Shown: piece after piece, positions 20,768-33,013 of the stretch | Numbering within the stretch: the stretch's first letter is position 1 | How the letters are laid out: each line of letters begins with the position of its first letter | From: Paracyclopina nana | Taxonomy: Eukaryota > Arthropoda > Copepoda > Cyclopoida > Cyclopettidae | Length of the DNA: 64,000 bases | Direction of reading: 5' to 3' | Assembly: GCA_019096065.1 (NCBI GenBank) | Contig: JAGUCH010000002.1 | Location: 10,490,501-10,554,500, forward strand | Notes under the pieces: generated by a model | Seen by the model: only the letters and a program-made list of their open reading frames with translations | Databases searched by the model: none | Told to the model about the DNA's origin: nothing | Translations under genes and position numbers: made by a program

Positions 20768-22927
20768 ATGGCAGCCAGCTCGCAGAACGATTGTTGCGAC
20801 AACGTGGGAGCGCGGGCTCAAGAATTCCTCGACAAAGTTCCCCCATGCACATGTGAGTTGATAAGCGTAAGCTAGCCGTCAAAGTTACGAGAGCTCCGTT
20901 CATTGCAGCCGACGAATCGGACCACGGCATCGGCCTCTGCGGTTGGCTCTTGACCATGATCTCGTGGGGCCTCGTCATGGTCACCTTGCCGTTCTCCCTG
21001 TTCGTATGTTTTAAGGTACGTAAGCCCCGGCCGAAGGTGCGCGAAGAGAGCTCTGATGCGTCCGTTTTGCAGGTTGTACAGGAGTACGAGAGGGCCGTCA
21101 TTTTTCGGCTGGGCCGTCTCCTCGCCGGGGGCTCGCGTGGACCAGGTACGTTATTCGCATTATGCCGCCGTTGGAAAGCGCTACTGACTAACCGGACTCG
21201 CGACAAAGAACATGCATTCTCCTTGCCAATCTGTTTCCACGTACTAACGACGACGACAGAGCAAAACACTACGTTGACTTCCTCCTCCATATCGATCAAC
21301 TTTTGTTATTGTAGGCATATTCTTTGTCCTTCCCTGCATTGAGTCTTACCAAAAAGTGGACTTAAGAACTATCACCCTAGGGGTACCGCCCCAAGAGGTT
21401 CGTTAAACTATTTGTGAGGCCTCACGCACCGTTTCCTGCATGAGATCAGGAGCGGCGACCGTACATTCGTAGATGCAATTCGTAGCCATTCATCTTCTCT
21501 CTTTTTCTATGTATTCAACTCCTTTCGCTACTGCTACATTTCAAAAACCTCTTAGTCGGTTTGCTTCCACGTTTAGTTTACCAGCATTATTGGTAGAACT
21601 GCAAAACTTCCACGATGATTTGAACTGTTTGATCCCGGCCTAGCTCACGCGAACCAGTGTAAATATGATCGGCCGCAGAACATATCTCGTTGCCTGTTCC
21701 GCTGACAAAACCTTCGATATTCACCTACTAAAGGTCTTCTGCACAGTTTTCCACACTTTCTTCACTTTCCTATTAGTTGAGTTCGCTAGATTTTCGTACA
21801 AACGTATTTCTTGTTTTCTTTGGTTCTCTAAACTTTGAAACTATATGAGTAGCTGCTGCCATCCGAAACAATTGAAGAACTTTAATAGAAAAAGGGACGA
21901 GACCTTTTCGCTCTTTTTCTATTCTCTCTTCTCTATTAGGTCTCTTTTTTGTCTTACCCTGCATCGAAAACTATCAGAAAGTGGACCTTCGTACTATAAC
22001 TTTGGATGTTCCACCACAAGAGGTAACCAATCAAAGTTTGTGCGGTTGTCATCCCGATTGTTTGCGTTGGTCGTGCATGTCCGATGCCTTCGTCCCCTCA
22101 TTCAGGCTCTAATTGGTCGTCGTCCCTCCGCAGGTGCTAACGCGAGACTCGGTCACAGTGTCCGTCGATGCAGTTGTCTACTACCGAGTGTCCAACGCGA
22201 CCGTGTCCGTGGCCAACGTGGAAAATGCTCATCACTCGACAAGGCTGCTGGCGCAGACCACGCTGCGGAACATTCTTGGCACGAAAAACCTTCACGAAAT
22301 TCTCAGCGACCGAGAAAGCATTTCGGGATCCATGCAGGTAATATCAGTTGGCATTTACATGGTAACTGTAATCACACACAGCGCAACCGTTGCAGACCGT
22401 GCTTGACGACGCCACCACGGCGTGGGGCATTAAAGTTGAGCGAGTGGAAATGTAAGTGATCCGCTAAATAGCGCCGATGATGCATCATGACGCGTTCGTT
22501 CTCATTCTTGCAGCAAAGATGCTCGACTTCCTGTCCAACTGCAGCGAGCGATGGCCGCGGAAGCAGAAGCCGCTCGAGAGGCCAGAGCCAAGGTAACTGC
22601 GTCGCCGGATAACTGAGACTTTGATTGCATATCTTCTCACTTGCAGGTCATCGCTGCGGAAGGCGAGCAGAAGGCCTCGAGGGCGCTGAAGGAAGCATCC
22701 GACGTCATTTCAGAGACGTCGTCAGCTTTGCAGTTGCGCTACTTGCAGGTAATTGGCACCTAGCAGGCTAAACGCTCATCGGTTATCCTAACATCTTTCC
22801 CTTTCAGACTCTCAACTCCATTTCAGCCGAAAAAAATTCAACCATTATATTTCCACTGCCAATTGACTTGATTTCAAGCTTCCTCGGAACCTCGAGTGGC
22901 AATGGAAGGAGCGAAAAAGACGATTAA
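20768..22927 (+). CDS. Stomatin-family protein 3 (302 aa)
   Basis: Same family and exon plan as stomatin 2. Exons: 20768-20852, 20909-21015, 21073-21145, 21315-21397 or 21940-22022, 22134-22337, 22396-22451, 22514-22592, 22647-22748, 22808-22927. Corresponding exons have identical lengths except the first. The N-terminus differs: residues 1-28 include a CC pair (NDCCDNVG), a possible palmitoylation site, instead of the MGSDES start of gene 2. The membrane hairpin is about residues 38-64 with the conserved proline (VTLPFS). The SPFH block and the C-terminal FPLPID are intact. Exon 4 is present twice, 542 nt apart, giving two versions of the segment just after the membrane hairpin. Introns are mostly 54-150 nt, far tighter than in gene 2. 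Confidence 0.93.
21315..22022 (+). other. Duplicate exons 4a and 4b of stomatin 3
   Basis: 4a is 21315-21397 and 4b is 21940-22022, each 83 nt and flanked by AG and GT. They encode 28-residue segments that differ at three positions: GIFF/GLFF, CIESY/CIENY and [18 protein letters not shown]. About fifteen codons differ silently. Using both would add 83 extra nt and shift the frame. Stomatin 2 exon 4 encodes the 4a version. The Asp of 4b matches what I recall as usual in stomatin proteins. Confidence 0.88.
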
Positions 22928-23466
22928 CGAACCACTTTTGTAGCCTTTCCTCCATCACTTTAGCAACGTATTTCTCCTCTCAACTTGAGCACCTCACTTT
23001 TCTTACTTAGGGAAAAGACGATAGTTGACAATTGTAATCTTGAAGATCTTTACTACATCTTTTGAAATAGTGAACATCACTTGCTTTCTCTAGGTTATCG
23101 TCGCAGAAAATAACGTGCTCTATACTCACACACTTTAGCTGCTACACCCTTCAAAATCTTCTACTCATATGGCTTGCCAAAGTTTGCCAAAGTTGGTACA
23201 AATATATCCAACCGTACTTGAACCGCTGTCTCATCCGTCATTTGTTTACCAACGCGGTGCAATCTGGCTTTTTAAACTCGCGAAGCCAACAAACTGTGGC
23301 TTCTTCTTTCTGCGAAGCCAGAAAACGACGGTTTCGTCGTTAGATTAGTATTTCGAAGCTTCGAGCATGCAAGAGCTTTAGAAACATGTGACAAACCCGT
23401 TTGAGAACATCATGTGGCTCTGCTTTATTGCTCGTTTTGCGACACCCAATTTTTAAGCGTTTTGTT
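22928..23466. other. Intergenic, convergent gene ends
   Basis: 3' UTR space between stomatin 3 (+) and the cathepsin D gene (-). No gene or repeat recognised. Confidence 0.55.
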
Positions 23467-25888
<2,422 letters not shown>

Positions 25889-26162
25889 CAGTGCTGCCAT
25901 ATGCGGCAGTTTTACGCCGCAGCGGCTGCTTTTGAAGGAGCAGGCCGAGCAGCGGTGTGATAAAAAATTGCAGCGGCGACGTCGCCACAACGGCTATTTT
26001 TGAGGTTGCCTAAGAAAGCTTAAGATCGACTGTTTTGCGGTGGATTCATGACATTTGGTTGAGAAACTCAGCATCGTTTCTTTTTGTTAGCAAGTTTGCC
26101 AAGAACCGGCTATTTTTGACGAAAGTGCGGCGTCTTTTCATGAAAAAAATCTGGCAGCACTG
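25889..26162. mobile_element. MITE with CAGTGCTGCCA termini, copy 1
   Basis: Starts cagtgctgccatatgcggc and ends ctggcagcactg, 274 bp. The interior shares gcggcttt/cggctattttt and gtgcggcgt blocks with the second copy at 40991-41241. Its right end lies 37 bp before the ATG of the ubinuclein pseudogene. Confidence 0.85.
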
Positions 26163-26198
26163 AATTTGCACGTCAGTTGTCGAGGAGGAGTGACATCA

Positions 26199-27870
26199 AT
26201 GGAGCTGTTCGCTACTCCGGGGGCCCCAACATCTAAGAGGACAAAGACGTACCGCTTTGAGCTGAGCCTTGAGGTGGCAGAAAATGGCTACCCTGACTTT
26301 ACTGGCTTGACTTGGTGGCCATTAAGGAGGAGACATGGGTTGAGGCCAAAAAGCAGGAAGTGCTTGACCCATACACCAGCAACAATGATGATCACCTCAA
26401 GGCACTGTCAAATAAGTTTGTTGAGAAGTATGGTGGCGCTAGTGAGAAGATTCGCGGGAAGATGAAGACATGCAAGCTAGATGACTGTGCTGACCTAGGC
26501 TTTGGCTATGACTCCAACGACCCATTCATTGGCAACTCGGATGTGCATGATGAAATTGTGCCTGAGAATCTCACCACGGTGCATGGGGGCTTCTACATCA
26601 ACTGCGGCCCACTTGAGTTCAAGGCAAGAGAGTCGGCAGATGAGGACTCAGACATTGAGGCAGTCCTTGCTAAGGGCAAGAAGGCAGCAGCCAAGAAGCA
26701 ACGCAGCAAGAAAGAGGTGCCAGTCGATTCTAATTTGGCCAAAAAGCCTCTGAGGGGTCCGTAAAGAAGGTTCCAAGCCTTTGGGGCGACCAAAGAAGCA
26801 GAATGCTTACAGGTCACTCATGCATCCGCCTCCGCAGAAGAAAAGGGTGGCCAATGAGGCAATAAGCAATAACAAGAAAGGGTTGCCAGATAAGCAGCGT
26901 GAGGAAATGCTTCAGAAGCAATTGCATCAACAGGTCCGGGAAATGCAGCAAAGACAAGAGGCGATCCAGAAGCAAAAGGTGGAGAATGAGAAAAAACAAA
27001 AAACTGCTGAAAAGGAGCAGAAAAGGCTGAAGGAGACCCAACATCAAGGGGAACTGGAATAGCAGATTATCCAAATTATGGAGCAGAAAAAAAGCTTGAA
27101 CAGGAGCAAATGCAGCAAAAAAGGCTCCAGCAGTTGGAACTGCGACACAAAACAAAGAAAGAGTAAAAGAGACTTCAGCAGTTGGAGCAGCAACAGAGGC
27201 TCCAGCAACAGCTAGAGCTACAAAAGAAGGCAGCAGAGAAAGAGCAGCAGCAGAAGAGACTTCAAAAGCAGCAACTTGACCACAAGCAAAAGGCAGAGCA
27301 GGAGCAGAGGAGACTACAGCAGGTGGAGCTGCAAAAGAAGGCTGAACAGCAGCATCTACAGCAAAGGCGGCTACAACACTTGGAGCTGCTAAAGAAGGCA
27401 GAGCAGAAGGAACTGCAGCTAAAATGACAGCAGCAGCAGCTAGAACCGCATAAGACTGAGCAAGAGCAAAAGAGACTTGAGCAGCTGGAGCAGCTGGAGC
27501 AAATATGGCCAGAACAGCTTGTTCTTCTTGAGCAAGGAAAAAGGAGCAGCAACTCAAATTCATTGAGCAGCAACAGCGGCAGCTAAAAGTTAAGTTAAAA
27601 AATAGGAGAAAAACCCCTCGGCTGCAGCAGCAGGAAAAGGAGCAACAATTTGAGGCTCAGCAAAAGATTATTCTTCAACAGCAACAGAAATAACAGGCTG
27701 AGACGCAGAAAAAAATTGAGGAGAAGCAAATGCAAATGAAGCAACAAGAACACCAGAGGCTTTTGAAACAACAGCAGTTTGAGAAGGAACGGCTAGCAAA
27801 GCAGCAGCATTTGGAGTTGCAAAGGTTTACATCACAGCAACATGAACAGCAGCAACGAACCTTGATTTTG
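26199..27870 (+). pseudogene. UBN1: Processed ubinuclein pseudogene
   Basis: Ubinuclein is a subunit of the HIRA H3.3 chaperone complex. The frame starting at 26199 has the N-terminal block (YRFELSLEV, YPDFTGL). About 26309 one base is missing and the frame shifts. The next frame carries the diagnostic Hpc2-related (HUN/HRD) motif: DLGFGYDSNDPFIGNSDVHD, then LTTVHGGFYINCGPLEF. Further shifts follow near 26757-26790 and stops interrupt a long Gln/Glu/Lys-rich tail (27060-27870). There are no introns and no splice signals at expected places, so this looks retroposed. No poly-A tail or target duplication was confirmed. It could encode a short HUN-domain peptide (26312-26764) but probably does not function. 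Confidence 0.85.
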
Positions 27871-28754
27871 TAGTCCCATGGAGCAAGTAACAAATCAAGC
27901 TTCTCCATCAAATCCCTCCCCCACTAAACAAAATATCAGTAGTTTATCCACGCTAATTCCAGTTGGAAATTCAATCGTGTCCAAATTGATTAATTTTGAT
28001 ATACATCAATTCGTCTATGTCCATAGCATAGATTACTCGCATGTTATTCTTTTCACTCTATCACTATTAGTCTTTTAAGATATTTAATTTTAAAAAACGC
28101 CAATTAGTTTACATTTTTAATTGTGAATTTTATCACACCTATTTTATCAGGACTTTCCAATTTATCTGGTTACAAAAATATTCTGGTTTATATAACAATT
28201 TTCCTGATTTTGTAGGTAGCTATTTTATCAGGACTTAGCTACTTTGGCCAATAGCAAATTCATCCCATCCAAATTGCCACAAAGTACAATAAAGACTGAT
28301 GCCCAACAATCAATTGGCTTGAGTTTAGTAATTGAAAAATGTAGATTTTATCCCTATTAAATCACCATTTTTCTGATTTTGTAGGTATCTATTTTATCAA
28401 GACTTCGCTACTTTTGCCTATAAAAAATCAATCCCATCTAAATTGCCACAAAATACAATAAAGACTGAACAAAAGTTGTGATTTTATTCCATATTTTAAA
28501 AAAATTTAAATCTAACTTAGTAAACTGTTCAGAGATGGCTCTGCTTGCAATTCAATAATTTGTGAAATTGTTCTTATCAATAACTTTTAGTGGTTTTGAG
28601 ATTTCAAAAATCATCATTAATAGATGCTGTTTTGAACAACATGAAAACTGAGTTAGAAAGTATCATGCTTCTTATTTTTATACTTAAACTGAGATTTTTA
28701 GAATATTTCAATATTTTATTACATATACCACAATCACTATAATCCACTCTATGC
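27871..28754. repeat. AT-rich spacer with a ~105-bp direct repeat
   Basis: The block at about 28202-28310 (ctgattttgtaggtagctat, ttgccacaaagtacaataaa) recurs at about 28373-28480 (ctgattttgtaggtatctat, ttgccacaaaatacaataaa). No gene seen. Confidence 0.7.
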
Positions 28755-29180
28755 GCTATGAAGTAAATGAGAACCCTAGGGATATTTTTTACTTAGTAAA
28801 TGAGAACCCTAGGGATATTTTTTACTTAGTAAATGAGAACCCTAGGGATATTTTTTACTTAGTAAATGAGAACCCTAGGGATATTTTTTACTTAGTAAAT
28901 GAGAACCCTAGGGATATTTTTTACTTAGTAAATGAGAACCCTAGGGATATTTTTTACTTAGTAAATGAGAACCCTAGGGATATTTTTTACTTAGCTGATG
29001 GTAAATAAAAACCCTAGGGATGCTTTTTACTAAGTAAAAATACCCCTAGGGATGCTTTTTACTAAGTAAAAAATACCCCTAGGGTTTCCATATACCATTT
29101 GCTTAGTAAAAAATATCCCTAGGGTTCTCATTGACTTAGTAAAAAATCTCCCTAGGGTTATCATTTACTTCATAGCGCAT
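28755..29180. repeat. Palindromic array of a 33-bp unit
   Basis: Seven near-identical direct units (taaatgagaaccctagggat plus attttttacttag) occupy about 28763-28995. They are followed by several inverted units (ctaagtaaaaaata, ccctagggt). The outer ends are inverted complements: atgcgctatgaagtaaatga on the left and tcatttacttcatagcgcat on the right. The whole block could form a large cruciform. Because 33 is divisible by three, one frame reads through as an 11-residue repeat (VNENPRDIFYL); this is probably accidental. Confidence 0.93.
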
Positions 29181-29493
29181 CGGGAGCGCAAAAAAGCTGA
29201 GTCAACCGGCAAAGTGAATTACTCACGAGGAAATTCGGTTTACTGTGCGTAATAGTATTTTACTCGCGAGTAAAACCGTTTACAGTTAGTATTCAGAGCG
29301 GCCACGCTTGTAGATAAACAACAATATGCGAGATAAATGTATGCCTTCTTCAGGTTGTTTTTACACTATCATTGATGAAAAAAATCCCCTCGACACATCA
29401 CTAAACTTGAAAATTGCTTGAAAATTCGCCAAGTTTGAGAAAGTCGGTGCGTGTAAAAATCTAATAGAAAGTGTCTAGAATTCATTTTACGTC

Positions 29494-31553
29494 ATGGAAG
29501 ACGAAATTGTTGAGGTAGACCTAAACAAAGTAGATGTGTTAAAAAGTCTGAATCGAAGGAACGCAACATGGGACGCAAGGTGGAAGGAGCAAATTGAGAG
29601 AAATGCTGGTCCTTCATCAAAAATGCGATCAGTCACGTTCTCACAGCATTCTTGGTTTCCTCGCCGCATCAACAGGCTACTTTGGGAAGCCATGATTGAG
29701 CAATCTAAGAACAAATACGAACTCTCAAGTGAATCCATAGAAAAAGATGCCAAAAAAGATGCCGAAAAGGACCATGCAATGGTAAGGTTCTCAACGGCGT
29801 TAGCCGAACCGAGCGTTTTATTAAATGCATCTACCCATCAATCCGTGTTTATGTTTGCTAATCTCCTACGCGCTAGTAATATGCAAATTGTTAGGAGTTT
29901 GATGCGATATTATAAGCGGGATTAACTTGAGTTGGTTCACAAAGAATTTCTTGCATTAACTTATCTGACGAGTGTTGTCGACAGAGCTCACTTCGATGAC
30001 CAGATACCCAAGTATCTCAATCAGGCCTGGCTTGACTAGTCCTGGTTCCCAATTCATCACTGACTTTCCTGGATGCTCTACATCAGGCATTACATAATTA
30101 CTTGTGAAGAGCTTGGCTACTTCTATGGTAGGTAATTATAGAAAGCCTATTAGACGCATGGGAGTTTGGCCTTAACAGCGGTGAGGGTTCAGAAGAAAAC
30201 CTCTTGTCACTGCCATTATTTCGGAACTGTCATTGGGAAGCCAATTCACATACTCTATTCTCTACGTTCTAAATTAGTTGGTCGGTACTAAACACTTTTA
30301 TCCACAATTCTTCTCATGTAGGCTTTTGAGCTTGGTGCTAATGCCGAAATGGGTGCTGCAATGAAAGTAGGTGTTTTGCTATGACTTGAAAGAGCGAATA
30401 ATCATCTTATTTGTAGGCTTCGGTGTGTGGGACCGAAAACGAAGAGGACCCCGTGCGAAGCTTTGTTCCCGCTGCTGCTGAGGAGGTAAGCCTAGCTCTG
30501 AAGGCAAGCAACATTCATGGCAAGCGTATTCTCTTTAGTTTGCGATCTTAGGAGTGGTTGAGGAATGCGACTTGAAAAGAGCTCACGAGGTACGGTTTGC
30601 GGTTGGAGCCCTCCTGAACGAATAATTGGCTCACTTATTTCAACAGGCAACGGTAACTGTGATGGACCCGATGGCTCAAGAGAGCTCGACAAATGCGGAC
30701 GACACCATGACGCAAGGTAATTGATGAATGCGGTCAAGCTAGGTCGGTCAAGGACGCTCTTGCTGCAGGGATCTTTGAGGCTGTGCCTGGCAAGGTCGTC
30801 GACTCGCATCGCGAGCTGTTTTTCCAGAGCCTGCTGGAGGAGGCCAAGCCTGCTGCTCCTCGCCGGACGTCGTCGCTATTGCGATCATCGGAGACATTGA
30901 TGTTGTTGGAGGCAGCCCGCGCGACAAGGGACGCAATGGAGAGGCATGAGCGAAGGCTACGCGATCAGGAGGCCGTTTTCCATCATAAGCTGGCTATCGA
31001 GCGAGTTATGAAGCAGCGAGGGTCAACTTGCACCACTCGCGCCGAGGCTGCCAGCGTGGAGCGTCTGCGCCGACTTCGCGCTCAAGAGGCCAAGGAAGTG
31101 ATGAAGCTGAGGGCGCTGGAGTGGCGTCAGCGAGAGATCGAGGAGGAGATAACCCGCGAGAAGCGCAATTTGGAGGCCCTCATGGTGTCCGAGCCTCCGC
31201 CGATCCCGCCTCCTCCAGTAGCCTACCTGCCTGACGAGGATCCCCTCAGGGTCACAGCCGGAGTCGTGCGCGGTGCGGCGGCCAAACTAGTGCGGCTTAG
31301 CGCTCCATACGGAGAGGACAGCGATCGCGAGGAGCCGGAGCTGCGCGTATCATGCAACCGCGGGTCGGGTGAGACAACGCCCATACCCACTCAAGGGGAG
31401 CTCGAGGCCATTGGTGGCTTCTTCGACGAGATGGCCCCACTCAAGTCTCTTCTGAAAAGGCCTCTCATCGAAGTGGAGAACCCAAGTCGGGCTCGAAGTT
31501 GCAGTCCAAGGAAGGCTGTCCATTTCTCGCAACCATTTGCCAATGAATGCTAA
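29494..31553 (+). CDS. Unrecognised coiled-coil protein with candidate PP1-docking motifs (435 aa)
   Basis: I cannot place the family. Exons: 29494-29781, 30322-30366, 30417-30485, 30539-30589, 30647-30716, 30769-31553; all in frame with GT/AG ends. Residues about 1-95 are mixed-charge helix, and residues about 200-345 are Arg/Glu/Ala-rich and predicted coiled coil (MERHERRLRDQEAVF, REIEEEITREKR). A proline stretch (PPPIPPPP) follows. Near the C-terminus SLLK (401-404) resembles the SILK motif, and KAVHF (423-427) fits the RVxF motif of PP1 regulators. A second RVxF match, RSVTF, is at 45-49. Both are followed by SQ. This layout resembles known PP1 partners such as RIF1 and KNL1, but is not proof of homology. 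AATAAA at 31638 is a plausible end. Confidence 0.8.
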
Positions 31554-31637
31554 CTCTACTGAAAGCATGCTTGCATGGATGTCAAACAGCAAATGTAGCC
31601 GTCGAAGGAACAAAATACTAACTACTAAAAACATGCT

Positions 31638-31643
31638 AATAAA
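31638..31643 (+). terminator. Polyadenylation signal of the 435-aa gene
   Basis: AATAAA begins 85 nt after the stop codon of the coiled-coil gene. Confidence 0.5.
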
Positions 31644-32970
31644 GTTTGCCAACCTTATGGGTGGTGTTGGAAGAGCAGCCCTAACTAAGCTCTATCGAAG
31701 GCTTTGGAAATGTAATTTTTGATTTGCTGTCTTTTTTGAAGTTGAATCTCAGATGTGCAAGTTCATAAATAGTACTTAATGCAAAATTCTTACTTACAGT
31801 ATTTCACATGTGAGTCTATTCCTCAACCTCAGAGTGTTCTTGCCACGAGTAAGGTACTCATTAATGTTGTCCAGTGATTCCAAACTTCAGACACACTCTA
31901 AACCTCCTCTGATATGGGCCTCTACCATCTTAGTTTTGGTCCTTATTGGCACTAAACCTCAGCACTAGGCCCATACCACTACTGCATACTGGGAGGAGTA
32001 TGCTATAAAGACCTGGAGAGTCCAAATTGGAAACACACCTCCAGAGGGAATTTATGTTGAATGTTTACTCATAGATCAAACACTGTGAGTGAGGGAACAC
32101 TGATATAATTTTTGCACTTGGTATTTTCTCTCTGCACTCTACAAGGTATCAAATCAGGAGGTTTCCTGTGGAAAACTCCCCACAGTGGAGCTGCAGAGAA
32201 GTTCACCTGAGCAGCGGCAAGACTGCTATACAGTTAAAGATCCCCAAATTCCAGAAGAGTGGAATTTTCCAGAGAGAACCCCTTACAAAAGTAATTAACA
32301 ATATTTAGTAAAGAACAAAAGAATCATTATCCACATCTTGAAATTACATCCTTTCCAGGCTTGAAGCCTATTTAATAGTCAGAAGATCCTCTCCTCATCA
32401 ACCTGATCCTTGGCCCATGGCCATTGGCAAAGAGCTGCCCTTGAAGTTCAGTTCTCTTTTGTCTAGATTAAGTACACCAAACTGAAAGTCTGGACAGACT
32501 GGGAATTGCTGTATTCCAAGGTTGAGGCATGGACAACTGTCCCCGTTAAAGCCTTTCTCAAACACCACGAGTACGTAAAGAGGGAGGGCGTACAAATATT
32601 ATTAAACAAAAAGTATTGCGACAAAACAAAAAAAGGACCAGGTACGGTCTGTCATGATAGTAGAGCCAGGTACATAGGATAAGGTAGCCTCTCATGGTGG
32701 TAGTACCAAGTACGTCAGATCCTATTCCTGACCAGTCACAGTAGTTTCCCGTACACCTTTCGAGTAGATTCTAGTACAGTGCGGTTACTGCTGCTCCTAG
32801 CGCAGTACGTCAGCTGATCCTATTCCAGCTTTACCCTCCCCTTCAGAGTCCTTTAAAAGTTGTGCTATTTTTTCATATCTGCTTTGAATTTTGTAACATA
32901 TTTCCAAACATGCTTGAAAAAGTGCTCTTGAGCCTTCATTAATACGAGTAAAGGAGAGCCACTAAACGCT
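31644..32970. other. Intergenic, no gene; fragment of an inverted-repeat family
   Basis: The stretch 32636-32830 (atcctattcctgacc, cagtagttt, gtagattctagtac) resembles pieces of 54190-54610, so both may come from one repeat family. The open frame at 32398-32595 (-) is not convincing. Confidence 0.5.
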
Positions 32971-32976
32971 TTTATT
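32971..32976 (-). terminator. Polyadenylation signal of RBM39
   Basis: AATAAA on the minus strand, about 38 nt after the RBM39 stop codon. Confidence 0.6.
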
Positions 32977-33013
32977 AATACAGTTAAGAAATATATACAA
33001 CATTGTGCAGCCA

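Noticed and set aside
27182..27573. Gln-rich and Ser/Cys-rich frames on both strands
   Set aside because: Shadows of the CAG/CAA-rich decayed tail of the ubinuclein pseudogene.
28751..29008. 85-codon frame encoding seven copies of VNENPRDIFYL
   Set aside because: The frame stays open only because the DNA unit is 33 bp. The same units occur inverted next to it, and there are no gene signals.
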